Assembly: GCF_001050275.1 (NCBI RefSeq)
Contig: NZ_BBYA01000003.1
Span: forward strand, 1-64,000
From: Leptolinea tardivitalis
GTDB lineage: Bacteria; Chloroflexota; Anaerolineae; Anaerolineales; Anaerolineaceae
Direction of reading: 5' to 3'
DNA: 64,000 bases
Shown: one piece after another, positions 45,043-53,797 of the stretch
How the letters are laid out: each line of letters opens with the position of its first letter
Position numbering within the stretch: the first letter of the stretch is position 1
Made by a program: the position numbers and the translations under genes
Notes under the pieces: generated by a model
Seen by the model: only the letters and a program-made list of their open reading frames with translations
What the model was told of the DNA's origin: nothing
Databases searched by the model: none

Positions 45043-46848
45043 TTATTCTATATGATGGGCGGCGCGGTATTCTGGCAATTCTACCATCGGGGGGCGCTCC
45101 AGTTCTGGCAGTTCTTCTACTTCAAGGAAATAATTGGGTTCAGAGTAATGGATCAATTTCATAGATTTATTCACATCTTCCAGTAGTGAACGTCCGTAAC
45201 GGCGTTCCAAACGACGGAAGATGGCCTGCAGGATCACAAAAGACATTTTGCTTAAGGCTTCCAACGTCTGATTGTGGTGGATACGTTCCAGCAAATCTAC
45301 CTGACCGATCGACTCGAGCCCGAATTTCTCAAAGATCTCGATGATCATCCCGATTTCCACTCCATAACCTGAGGAGAAGGAAATCTGTTCGAGCGCTTTG
45401 CGCCGTCCGCCATATTCACCGGCCAGCGGTTGGATGATGCCGGAAAGTTCCGGGTAAAAAAGGTTGATCATCGGGCGCGCTGTCAATTCGGTCACCCGCC
45501 CGCCGGCAGCAGATTGCAGACGGTCTTCGCTTTTCAGGGGGCGCTGGTAAAACCCTTTCACAAGCTGCAGCCGCGGGTTGACCAGCAACGGCCCAAGCAC
45601 CCCATACACAAACCGCGGGTGGATGTTCACGATGTCGGTATCGATCCACACCACAATGTCGCCTCTGGTCACCAGCAGACTTTTCCACAGAGCTTCCCCT
45701 TTTCCGCGGCGTGGACCGTATTCCCTCAGTAATTCCTGATGGATATAGACTGGAATTCCCAACTGCCGGGCAATTTCACGGGTACGGTCACTGGATGTGG
45801 AATCAATTAGCACAATTTCATCCAGAAGATGAAATTCATCCATCAATTTCGATTTTATCGTTTGAATGACGGTTCCCACAGTTTCTTCTTCATTGAGAGC
45901 CGGCAGCGCCAGACTGATGGTCAAATTTTGTTTTTCTTTCGTTTCCACCAACCGTTGAAGATCATCAAACTCAGAGGCATGATACGTGTTTTCTGCGAAC
46001 CAGCGGTCAACCAGCAGGCTGATGGCCTTTGCGCCAGACATGGCTCCTTCTGTTCCGCTCCAGCGTTCGGGAAGCGGTCCTTTCCTGCGAACCATAATCA
46101 CTGCACAGGGGGCCTTCATGAATAACATGTTGCTCGATATGGCCGATAACATTCCCTTGACCGGTGCGCCCAGGATCAGGAGCTGCTTTTTTTCCAGCAG
46201 TGTCAGAATGGAATCGACCGGATTGTCAGAATGGTCGCGGCTGAAATGGACTTCCGGGAAAGTTGGCAGTATTTTTTCCAGTCCCTTGAAAGGTTCATCT
46301 TCGGCGTGATGGGCGTTGGCCGTGGAAAAATGAATGACATCCAGGTCTGTTTTAGGGAAAGACATTCCCAGTCGCAGCGCCAACTCGGCGGATGGACCAC
46401 CGCGGACCGGGATCAGGATGGAAGGGTTCTTTTCGGGCCAGGGGCCGCGGATAATGGCAAGGTCACAGGGAGGTTTTGAAAGAAGTTCTTCCGTCACTCC
46501 CCATGAACCGGTGCAAAGGGTAGGATATTCAAGCAGCAGCAGAGTTCCTTTTTCGCGAGACACCATTTTCCACAGGTCTTTCCAGGGTTGCTGGGAAACG
46601 ATCAATTGCGGTGGAACGGAAAAAGATTCATTCACGGTCAAATCCTGCAATTGTCCGCGTAGTTTTCTGGCCGGTTCGGTTTTTTCACTGGCGGAAGCTC
46701 CCGGAGGCACAACCAGCAAACCGATTAATTGCACATCAATACCCAGTGAATGGGCCGCCGAGATAGAGACTCGAGTTGTTTCACCATTCAAGATGGGTAA
46801 TATCACCTTACGGAAAGGCCGAAATATCTTTTTCTCTGTATTAGACAT
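45043..46848 (-). CDS. gpgS: Glucosyl-3-phosphoglycerate synthase fused to universal-stress-like domains
   Basis: This is a 601-residue fusion. Residues 1 to about 270 look like two universal-stress-protein-type domains (VILPILNGETTRVSISAA and ILIPVRGGPSAELALRLG with a final CAVIMVRRKG). From about residue 305 the GT-A enzyme follows: SLALPALNEEETVGTVI, the YGPRRGKGEALWKSL segment, the metal-binding WIDTDI (around residue 401), PLAGEYGGRRKAL (around 477) and GYGVEIGMIIEI. These are hallmarks of GpgS, which joins glucose to 3-phosphoglycerate. The start is 2 bp from the upstream glycosyltransferase gene, so they are one operon. Confidence 0.85.
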   Translation of the reverse strand: MSNTEKKIFRPFRKVILPILNGETTRVSISAAHSLGIDVQLIGLLVVPPGASASEKTEPARKLRGQLQDLTVNESFSVPPQLIVSQQPWKDLWKMVSREKGTLLLLEYPTLCTGSWGVTEELLSKPPCDLAIIRGPWPEKNPSILIPVRGGPSAELALRLGMSFPKTDLDVIHFSTANAHHAEDEPFKGLEKILPTFPEVHFSRDHSDNPVDSILTLLEKKQLLILGAPVKGMLSAISSNMLFMKAPCAVIMVRRKGPLPERWSGTEGAMSGAKAISLLVDRWFAENTYHASEFDDLQRLVETKEKQNLTISLALPALNEEETVGTVIQTIKSKLMDEFHLLDEIVLIDSTSSDRTREIARQLGIPVYIHQELLREYGPRRGKGEALWKSLLVTRGDIVVWIDTDIVNIHPRFVYGVLGPLLVNPRLQLVKGFYQRPLKSEDRLQSAAGGRVTELTARPMINLFYPELSGIIQPLAGEYGGRRKALEQISFSSGYGVEIGMIIEIFEKFGLESIGQVDLLERIHHNQTLEALSKMSFVILQAIFRRLERRYGRSLLEDVNKSMKLIHYSEPNYFLEVEELPELERPPMVELPEYRAAHHIE

Positions 46849-46850
46849 GG

Positions 46851-48074
46851 CTACTTTACCTTTTTAAGCAGTGGGAGAATCTTTGTCTGGTAAATGGCCT
46901 CCCAGGTGAATGAATTTCGGATATTGATCCGCAAGTTATATTGAGGGCTTTCTGTCAACACCTGGGTGATCATGCGGGCAATCTTTCCCGGTTTATCATC
47001 GGGATCAAAATAATGAGCCCATGGGCCAGCTAATGCTCGCAGTGGAGGAAGGTCACTGCAAAAAACCGGTATTTTAGACATCCCGGCTTCCAGAATGGGT
47101 ATTCCAAAACCTTCTTCCCGGCTGGGCAGCAACAGGGCGTCTGCCAGCCGGTAAAAACTGGCTACGCTTTCCATTTCAAGACCCTCAGGGATATGTTCTG
47201 CCATCAGATGAACACTGCCGGTTACACCCATCATTTTTCGCAATGAAATAAGTTTTTTCAGGTATTCTTGATTGGCCGGATTATGGGCACCGAGTGGCCC
47301 GGTGATCACCAGTTGAGCAGATGGAAGATGTTCCCGCAGATGAGTGGTGGTTTCAATGGCCAACTCAAGATTTTTACGTTTGGTGATTCTGACAGGGGTA
47401 AGCAGCAACGGGGCGGCGTGAAAAAGGTCAAGCTGATTGGCCAGTGTTGTTACCTGTTTGTTCAATGCCAGGAAGCCGCTCAGGTCAATTCCTGCCGGGA
47501 TCACGTGGATGGCGTCAGGAGACAGGCGGGTGAGGGAAGAGTATTCTTTCCGTCGTTCTTCTGAGACAACGACCTGGGTCACTCCAGGCCAGGCAGTGCG
47601 CAGCAAATCCCACGGATAGCCGTCATACAATTCCGGCTGGTAGCGCGGTGTGGTCCAGGCAAAATCGTGATGCCAGAGGATGATCCGCGGGCTTTCAGTT
47701 TTCTGGGAAAGATTAAAGAGGGCGGCGGTGAGTGCCAGATTTTTATTCAAAGATGCAATATTGTGGGCGATGATGACATCCATGCCGCTCATTATGCGTT
47801 CTAATTCGTGTTGGATCTGGTCTACCAGTATTGCAAAATCGTCTGGCACTGTGCCAGTATCCAGACTGGCTTTGACATTCAAAACGCGGGGATGGCGGGA
47901 ATCGATAAGGGGAACAAGTTCTACCGGACAGCGTGCATCCAGCGTTTCACCACGACCGGCGATGATACGAACTGTATGCCCGCCATTGCTGATACATTGC
48001 GCATGACTGAAAAGGACAGATTCTACTCCCCCAACAACCGGTGGTGCTGCATAGTGCATGATCCCAACATACAT
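46851..48074 (-). CDS. Glycosyltransferase family 4 protein
   Basis: This 407-residue GT-B enzyme starts MHYAAPPVVGGVESVLFSH, the GG-containing acceptor loop of family 4. Later it shows ILWHHDFAWTTPRY, LTPVRITKRKNLELAIE in the donor domain and LLLPSREEGFGIPILEAG with the E-x7-E motif. It is the first gene of the operon with gpgS, a phosphatase and another glycosyltransferase. Its exact sugar and acceptor are unknown. Start: ATG 48074 preceded by GGGAAAGGAGC. Confidence 0.85.
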   Translation of the reverse strand: MYVGIMHYAAPPVVGGVESVLFSHAQCISNGGHTVRIIAGRGETLDARCPVELVPLIDSRHPRVLNVKASLDTGTVPDDFAILVDQIQHELERIMSGMDVIIAHNIASLNKNLALTAALFNLSQKTESPRIILWHHDFAWTTPRYQPELYDGYPWDLLRTAWPGVTQVVVSEERRKEYSSLTRLSPDAIHVIPAGIDLSGFLALNKQVTTLANQLDLFHAAPLLLTPVRITKRKNLELAIETTTHLREHLPSAQLVITGPLGAHNPANQEYLKKLISLRKMMGVTGSVHLMAEHIPEGLEMESVASFYRLADALLLPSREEGFGIPILEAGMSKIPVFCSDLPPLRALAGPWAHYFDPDDKPGKIARMITQVLTESPQYNLRINIRNSFTWEAIYQTKILPLLKKVK

Positions 48075-48098
48075 GCATGCTCCTTTCCCTTGTCACCA

Positions 48099-48126
48099 AT
48101 TATACTGATGGGGGAAGCGGAGTCAA
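48099..48126 (-). promoter_or_regulatory. Promoter of the gpgS operon
   Basis: On the minus strand TTGACT (48126-48121) and TATAAT (48104-48099) are separated by 16 bp, a near-consensus sigma-70 promoter. It is followed by GGGAAAGGAGC before the ATG at 48074. Confidence 0.65.
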
Positions 48127-48233
48127 ACCCGACCGGAAAATCTTTTTTCTCTCTCATTATTAACAGGATTGAGATATACAGAATGTCAGGGGTTTTTCAA
48201 ATGTTGCGTCTCATCCGGTGTGAGTGCTGTCTA

Positions 48234-48242
48234 TGCTATAAT
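48234..48242 (+). promoter_or_regulatory. Extended -10 promoter of padR
   Basis: TGCTATAAT is an extended -10 element, 36 bp before the padR ATG. No good -35 is present, as is usual for this promoter class. A second TGCTATAAT lies at 60865-60873 before the PLD gene. Confidence 0.45.
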
Positions 48243-48278
48243 TTCTCTATTCAACGATTGAATACTCATTCATAACAT

Positions 48279-48836
48279 ATGTCACCTCGTAAAAAAATCG
48301 CAAACACTATGGAAATCATGCTTCTCGGCTTACTGGATGGGGAGCCGATGCATGGATACGACCTGTTTAAATATCTCTCCCGACCCGATGGACTGTCTCG
48401 GGTTTGGCACATCAATCAGAGTAATTTGTATGCCATGCTGGATTCCCTTGAACAAGATGGCAGCCTCGAATCGCAGTTGATTCAGGTGGGCAATTCCCCC
48501 ATGCGCAAGGAATATCACCTCACTGCTGAAGGAACACAACGCTACAAACAATGGATCCGGGAACCTGTATTACATGGCCGGGATATGCGTCAGGTGTTTC
48601 TGGCCAAGTTGTATTTTGCCCTCAAGGAGAGTTCGGAAACAGCGTTTGAACTGGTGCAAAAGCAAAAAGCGGTGACAGAAACATGGAAACGGGAGGTAGA
48701 AGCATCCATGCAAAACCTGAACGCTGACAATGAATTTGACCGGTTGGTTTTCTGTTCCCGATTGAAACAGATTTCCGGTTGGCAGGAATGGTTGGACGAT
48801 TGTGCCGGTAGTTTGCTTCTTAACCGTACGAAATAA
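48279..48836 (+). CDS. PadR family transcriptional regulator
   Basis: This 185-residue regulator has the PadR winged-helix pattern: MLLGLLDGEPMHGYDLFKYL, the recognition region VWHINQSNLYAMLDSLEQDG, and RKEYHLTAEGTQRYKQWI as the wing. A C-terminal helical dimerisation part (residues 110-180) follows. PadR proteins usually repress nearby or divergent genes in response to small molecules. Candidates here are the divergent gpgS operon and the downstream ABC importer 27 bp away. Confidence 0.9.
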   Translation: MSPRKKIANTMEIMLLGLLDGEPMHGYDLFKYLSRPDGLSRVWHINQSNLYAMLDSLEQDGSLESQLIQVGNSPMRKEYHLTAEGTQRYKQWIREPVLHGRDMRQVFLAKLYFALKESSETAFELVQKQKAVTETWKREVEASMQNLNADNEFDRLVFCSRLKQISGWQEWLDDCAGSLLLNRTK

Positions 48837-48863
48837 ATCTTTATTGGTGGAAGGTCGTACCGA

Positions 48864-49874
48864 GTGAATCAGGAATCAAGTCGTATACATTCAAGCAGAA
48901 CCATTCTGGTTTTGCTTGTCTGCCTGCTCTTGCTGGCGGCCGGTTTTTCATTGTTGATCGGACGGTATCCCTCGGTACAGATTTCTTCACCGGCTGCCAT
49001 TGCCGCCGATGAGATGGCCTACCGTTTGGTGATGAACCTGCGATTTCCGCGTATGTTGATTGCCATCCTTCTGGGGATGTCACTTTCAGCTGCCGGTCTG
49101 GTTTTCCAAATGATTTTTGGTAATCCGCTGGTGGAACCGGGTTTTCTGGGCGTTTCACAGGGTGCATCATTTGGTGCGGCTTTTGCCATTATTTTTCTGG
49201 GGAACACCGCCGCCCTGGTACAAACTTCGGCGGCTCTATTTGCCATTGCCGGACTGGTACTTTCCTACTTCTTTGCCCACCGTTTGCGTTATGGTGGATG
49301 GGTTCTGCGATTGGTTTTGGCCGGAATCGCTGTATCAGCCCTGTTTTCTTCTGGAGTTGGAATTTTGAAGTATATGGCAGATCCATTAAGCCAGCTTCCA
49401 GAAATCACCTTCTGGCTGCTGGGCGGACTCTCCAGCAGCACCTGGGGAAAATTTCTCAGCATATTGCCGGTTGTAACAATCAGCCTTGTGGTTCTTTTGC
49501 TGCTTCGCTGGCGGCTGAATTTGCTTTCATTAAGCGATGCTGCGGCTTTTTCCCTGGGGGCTTCTCCCCGGGTGGAACGCGGAGTTCTGCTTGGTGCAGC
49601 GGTACTGGCCGTGGCTTCCGTCATCTCAGTTAGTGGAATGGTCACATGGGTTGGTCTGATTGTTCCCCATATTGCCAGGCGTCTATTTGGCGCGGATTCC
49701 CGTGTCACCCTCCCTGCCACACTATTGATCGGTGGTCTTTTTACCCTGCTCTGTGATGATCTGGCTCGTATACTGCTCCCGGGTGAAATTCCACTGGGTG
49801 TTATCACTTCCCTGCTCGGAGCAATTGGTTTCATTTTCCTGCTCTCCATGACCGGGATTCGGAGTCAAAGATGA
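48864..49874 (+). CDS. FecCD-type ABC transporter permease
   Basis: This 336-residue protein has about nine or ten membrane helices, with GLVFQMIFGNPLVEPGFLGVSQGASFGAAF and VGLIVPHIARRLFG as signatures of the BtuC/FecCD family. It imports iron-siderophores, haem or cobalamin with a binding protein. No substrate-binding protein gene is in the window, so that component must be encoded elsewhere. It starts with GTG and overlaps the next gene by 4 bp (ATGA). Confidence 0.92.
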   Translation: MNQESSRIHSSRTILVLLVCLLLLAAGFSLLIGRYPSVQISSPAAIAADEMAYRLVMNLRFPRMLIAILLGMSLSAAGLVFQMIFGNPLVEPGFLGVSQGASFGAAFAIIFLGNTAALVQTSAALFAIAGLVLSYFFAHRLRYGGWVLRLVLAGIAVSALFSSGVGILKYMADPLSQLPEITFWLLGGLSSSTWGKFLSILPVVTISLVVLLLLRWRLNLLSLSDAAAFSLGASPRVERGVLLGAAVLAVASVISVSGMVTWVGLIVPHIARRLFGADSRVTLPATLLIGGLFTLLCDDLARILLPGEIPLGVITSLLGAIGFIFLLSMTGIRSQR

Positions 49875-50647
49875 CTGCGCCAATTCTTTCATTGGATAGA
49901 GTTGACTTTCATTACGATGGTAATCACCAGAATGTTCTGAAGAACCTGTCTTTGCAGATTTCCGAAGGTTCGGTGACAGCTTTGCTGGGGCCAAACGGCG
50001 CCGGAAAATCCACATTGCTGCACATCCTTCTCGGCTGGTTGCAGCCAACATCGGGGGACATTCGCCTGAAAGACCGTCCATTACATTCCTATACCCGGCG
50101 TGAGGCCGGTCAGATGATGGCACTGGTTCCGCAAATTGAGCATATGCCATTCGATTATTCTGTACTGGAATATGTTTTACTTGGGCGAACCCCCTATTTG
50201 AACCCGCTTGAAATGCCCCGCAAAGAAGATCTGGAAGCCTCCCACCATGCTCTAGAGCTGGCCGGTCTGGGTGAGATGGAAACCCGGACGGTAACTTCCC
50301 TGAGCGGCGGCGAACGTCAGCTGGTGCTGCTGGCAAGGGCACTTGCCCAGCAGCCACATGTCATTCTTCTCGATGAACCTACCTCTCATCTTGACCTGGC
50401 CAATAAAGTACGGCTGATAAGAATACTCCGGCAATTGCATGCTTCCGGCTCGACCATATTTCTGACCACTCACGAGCCAGACGTGGCAGCAGCAATTGCT
50501 TCAGAAATTGTTTTATTACGAGGGGGATCGTTGTTAACAGCCGGTTCAGTCAGCGAGGTTTTCACGGAAGAAAACCTTACAGCTGCCTATGGCGTCCCTG
50601 TTCGGATTATTCAGGTGGATGGACAAAAGGTGGCGCTTTGGACGTGA
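49871..50647 (+). CDS. ABC transporter ATP-binding protein (FepC/BtuD-like)
   Basis: This 258-residue ATPase has Walker A GPNGAGKST, signature LSGGERQLVLLARAL, Walker B VILLDEPTSHLD and the switch His in FLTTHEP. It belongs to the FepC/FhuC/BtuD group and pairs with the overlapping FecCD permease. The next gene begins in its last codons, making a three-gene translationally coupled set. Confidence 0.93.
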   Translation: MTAPILSLDRVDFHYDGNHQNVLKNLSLQISEGSVTALLGPNGAGKSTLLHILLGWLQPTSGDIRLKDRPLHSYTRREAGQMMALVPQIEHMPFDYSVLEYVLLGRTPYLNPLEMPRKEDLEASHHALELAGLGEMETRTVTSLSGGERQLVLLARALAQQPHVILLDEPTSHLDLANKVRLIRILRQLHASGSTIFLTTHEPDVAAAIASEIVLLRGGSLLTAGSVSEVFTEENLTAAYGVPVRIIQVDGQKVALWT

Positions 50648-51141
50648 ATCTTATGGATTTGCCCGGCGGCATAACAATTCTTACCGGCGGCCGTGGCATC
50701 GGGAAAACCCGTACCTGCCAGCGGTTGGCGGACGAAGCCCTGAAAGCCGGCTTGAAAGTAACCGGATTGATCTGTCCGGCGGTTTTTGAAAATGGTGAAA
50801 AAACCGGAATAGACGTGGTCAATGTGTCGACCGGTGAGTCCCGCCTGTTGGCTTGCAAGGTGAATAGACAATCTGGATTTGAAGTGACAGATCATTGGGA
50901 TTTTTTCCCGGAAGTACTTGAATGGGGGAATAACATCTTAAGCGACGTAAAAGACAGCGATCTCTTTCTTATGGATGAGCTGGGGCCTCTTGAATTTGAC
51001 CAACAACAGGGATGGATGAAAGCCTTTGATGTTATAAACTCCCTTTTATTTAAAAAGGCTGTAGTGGTTATCCGCCCGGAATTACTGGAAAAAGCCAGAA
51101 TGCTCTGGCCTGACGCCAACCTGATTAATATGAATACCTGA
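50644..51141 (+). CDS. THEP1-like nucleoside-triphosphatase
   Basis: This protein of about 165 residues has a P-loop in ITILTGGRGIGKTRTCQ and the Walker B-like LFLMDELGPLEF, the typical pair of the THEP1/DUF2478 NTPase family. Starts are possible at TTG 50638, GTG 50644 (GTGA overlap with the ABC ATPase stop) and ATG 50653; GTG 50644 is chosen for the overlap. It may hydrolyse nucleotides or act as a chaperone for the transporter cargo, but this is not known. Confidence 0.75.
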   Translation: MNLMDLPGGITILTGGRGIGKTRTCQRLADEALKAGLKVTGLICPAVFENGEKTGIDVVNVSTGESRLLACKVNRQSGFEVTDHWDFFPEVLEWGNNILSDVKDSDLFLMDELGPLEFDQQQGWMKAFDVINSLLFKKAVVVIRPELLEKARMLWPDANLINMNT

Positions 51142-51235
51142 TCGGTTACCCAGTCTCTTCAACCCAAATTAAAACCATGATTCTGCGTGGTAAAATCGAA
51201 ATGCAGGGTTCTTTTTACCAATTCAGGAGGAAGTT

Positions 51236-52123
51236 ATGGAACAGCAAGTAGCCACCTTTGCCGTCAAAAAGGGACTGGCTCAAATGTTAAAAGGCGGCGT
51301 GATCATGGATGTGGTCACTCCAGACCATGCAAAGATCGCCGAAGATGCCGGCGCCTGCGCAGTAATGGCATTGGAACGGGTTCCTGCGGATATCCGCGCC
51401 AGTGGCGGGGTTGCCCGGATGAGTGATCCCGAAGTGATCATCCGCATTATGGAAGCAGTCAGCATTCCGGTGATGGCCAAGTGCCGCATCGGTCATTTTG
51501 TAGAAGCCCAGATTCTCGAAGCACTGGGTATCGATTATATTGATGAGTCAGAAGTATTAACCCCGGCCGATGAATCTCACCATGTGAATAAGCATGCCTT
51601 TAAGGTTCCCTTTGTTTGCGGTTGCCGCAACCTGGGCGAGGCTTTGCGGCGGGTGGGTGAAGGTGCCGCCATGATCCGTACCAAGGGTGAAGCCGGTACC
51701 GGTGATGTTGTGGAAGCCGTTCGCCATGCCCGTCAGGTTCTGGGTGATATCCGCCGGCTGCAGAATATGCCGGAAGAAGAAGTGATGTCTTACGCTAAAG
51801 AACTGGGTGCTCCGTATGAACTGGTAATGGAAACCCGCTCACTTGGCCGATTGCCCGTGGTCAATTTTGCCGCCGGTGGTATTGCCACCCCGGCTGATGC
51901 CGCCCTGATGATGCAGTTGGGCGTTGACGGTGTTTTTGTAGGATCCGGCATTTTCAAATCCGGTGATCCGGCGAAACGCGCTGCCGCCATTGTAAAAGCC
52001 ACGACACACTATAATGATCCGAAAATTCTGGCAGAAGTAAGCCGGAACCTGGGTGAACCCATGGTCGGACGGCAGATTTCTGCCATTCCTGAACAGGAAT
52101 TAATAGCCGGAAGAGGCTGGTAA
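51236..52123 (+). CDS. pdxS: Pyridoxal 5'-phosphate synthase subunit PdxS
   Basis: PdxS makes PLP from ribose-5-phosphate, glyceraldehyde-3-phosphate and ammonia delivered by PdxT. The 295-residue TIM barrel is highly conserved: [22 protein letters not shown] with the N-terminal catalytic Asp and the first barrel, [28 protein letters not shown] with catalytic residues, and [20 protein letters not shown] precedes the ATG by 6 bp. pdxT follows after 7 bp. Confidence 0.97.
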   Translation: MEQQVATFAVKKGLAQMLKGGVIMDVVTPDHAKIAEDAGACAVMALERVPADIRASGGVARMSDPEVIIRIMEAVSIPVMAKCRIGHFVEAQILEALGIDYIDESEVLTPADESHHVNKHAFKVPFVCGCRNLGEALRRVGEGAAMIRTKGEAGTGDVVEAVRHARQVLGDIRRLQNMPEEEVMSYAKELGAPYELVMETRSLGRLPVVNFAAGGIATPADAALMMQLGVDGVFVGSGIFKSGDPAKRAAAIVKATTHYNDPKILAEVSRNLGEPMVGRQISAIPEQELIAGRGW

Positions 52124-52130
52124 TAACCCT

Positions 52131-52727
52131 ATGAAAATTGGTGTACTGGCGCTGCAGGGTGACTTTGCCGAACACCAGACAACGCTGCAAAAACTTGGAA
52201 TTGAAACCATTCAGGTCCGCCTTCCCGGCGACCTGGATGGTTTGAATGGTTTAATCATCCCTGGAGGTGAATCCACCACAATTGGCAAACTTGCTGTGGC
52301 ATTCAACCTTATGGAGCCGTTGAGGGAATTTGCCAAAACAAAAGCCATCTGGGGAACCTGTGCCGGTGCCATCTTTCTATCAAAAGATGCCCGGCGAAAG
52401 CAGCCATTGCTGGCTGTGATGGATATTGTTGTGGAGCGCAATGCATTCGGTCGTCAGGTGGATAGTTTTGAAATTGACCTGGAAATTCCTGCATTAAAGT
52501 CGGTTGACCCTGATGGACATCCGTACCATGCGGTGTTTATCAGAGCCCCTCTAATCCAGGAAGTACATGCTCCGGCAGAAGTGTTGTCCCGTCTGCCTGA
52601 AAGCAGTATAAAAGGTGGCGGCCGGATAGTGGCTGCCCGGCAAGGCCGTCTGCTGGCAACGTCATTTCATCCTGAACTCACAGAAGACGACCGTTTTCAC
52701 CGGTATTTTGTGGAGATGGCAAAATAG
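52131..52727 (+). CDS. pdxT: Pyridoxal 5'-phosphate synthase glutaminase subunit PdxT
   Basis: PdxT hydrolyses glutamine and channels ammonia to PdxS. The 198-residue glutaminase has GVLALQGDFAEH at the N-terminus, IPGGESTT, the nucleophile cysteine in IWGTCAGAIFL and the His-Glu pair in TSFHPELTEDDRFH. It is complete and directly coupled to pdxS. The downstream gene seems to begin at its stop codon. Confidence 0.96.
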   Translation: MKIGVLALQGDFAEHQTTLQKLGIETIQVRLPGDLDGLNGLIIPGGESTTIGKLAVAFNLMEPLREFAKTKAIWGTCAGAIFLSKDARRKQPLLAVMDIVVERNAFGRQVDSFEIDLEIPALKSVDPDGHPYHAVFIRAPLIQEVHAPAEVLSRLPESSIKGGGRIVAARQGRLLATSFHPELTEDDRFHRYFVEMAK

Positions 52728-52783
52728 TCGTTCGTGCATTAGCCTGGCATGATATTCCTGCACTATACCGCTACCGGCGGCAA

Positions 52784-53671
52784 GTGTTGGGTCTGGACAG
52801 CGCTCTGATGTTGACCAGAGGAAATCCTCTGGGTCTGGCTGCCATATTTGCGCAGCTTCATCCCATGCGGGGATCCTATACCAATGTCTCACCATCTGAA
52901 GATGGCGCCCCGCCGTTGTTCGGGCAGGTCAACTATCAACAGGGTGAACGGTCAGCCAGGGTGGCCTTTGTCGCCCCGGAGATGGAATCCAATCTGACGG
53001 CTTTGCCAACCTTGTTGGAAGATCTTGCCCGGCAATCCGGCGAGTGGGGTGCCTATCATTTGCTGGCTGAAATAGACGAAAGCAGCCCGGCATTTGAGGC
53101 TTTTCGGAAAGCGGGATTCAGCGTTTTTGCCTGGCAGCGTATCTGGAAACTGCCTGTTGAGAATCCTGATTCTCAACCCGACCCTGATTGGAATCCGGCC
53201 AGGTTTGACCAGCAGGGCAGTATTCAATCACTCTTTCAGTCATTGATACCTCCGCTGGTTCTATCAGCCGAACCGGTGCCGGTGAATGGGTTCCAGGGGT
53301 TGGCCTGTCAGCAGAATGACGAGATTACAGCGTATTCCGATGTAGACTTCGGGCCGAGTGGAATATATCTAAAACCGGTTTTCCATCCCGACGCGGTGGA
53401 TGTGGATTGCCTGATACGAGCATTGGCTTCCGTTTTGCCGAATCCAAGCAGCCGTCCGGTTTACCTGGCCATTCGATCGTACCAATCCTGGCTTGAAAAT
53501 GGATTGCAGAAAATCGGAGCAGAAGCTGCTCCGCGGCAGGCGCTGCTGGTAAAACACCTGATTGCCCGTCAGCGCAGCCCTATACTGGAACGCGGCCTAA
53601 AGGCATTGGAACAACGCCGGGCTGAACCATCTTCTCCTATGGCTCGGGTGGAATCAAGAGGAAAAAGCTAA
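52784..53671 (+). CDS. GNAT-like protein with uncertain start
   Basis: This protein has at least 295 residues. The usual start codon nearest the 5' end is GTG 52784, but the same frame reads convincingly further upstream (VVRALAWHDIPALYRYRRQV) to the pdxT stop at 52727, with no ATG, GTG or TTG. The first sensible codon there is ATA at 52724, overlapping the pdxT TAG and 8 bp after GGAG. Either a rare non-standard start or a sequence error is implied. The fold resembles GNAT acyltransferases (LLEDLARQSGEWGAYHLLAEI and FEAFRKAGFSVFAWQRIW). The substrate is unknown. Confidence 0.65.
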   Translation: MLGLDSALMLTRGNPLGLAAIFAQLHPMRGSYTNVSPSEDGAPPLFGQVNYQQGERSARVAFVAPEMESNLTALPTLLEDLARQSGEWGAYHLLAEIDESSPAFEAFRKAGFSVFAWQRIWKLPVENPDSQPDPDWNPARFDQQGSIQSLFQSLIPPLVLSAEPVPVNGFQGLACQQNDEITAYSDVDFGPSGIYLKPVFHPDAVDVDCLIRALASVLPNPSSRPVYLAIRSYQSWLENGLQKIGAEAAPRQALLVKHLIARQRSPILERGLKALEQRRAEPSSPMARVESRGKS

Positions 53672-53797
53672 TCAACCAGATACAAAAATCTTCATGCCGT
53701 CAACATCAAGAGGAGCCTGTTCACAGGTTATTTGTCTGTTGTTTACCGGAAGTTTATTTGCATTTGGGTCGTTCATGATTTATGCTATATACAGGAT

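Noticed and set aside
49722-50357. 211-residue open frame opposite the ABC permease and ATPase genes
   Set aside because: It is antisense to two clear genes with canonical motifs and has an unnatural Pro/Arg/Ser-rich composition.
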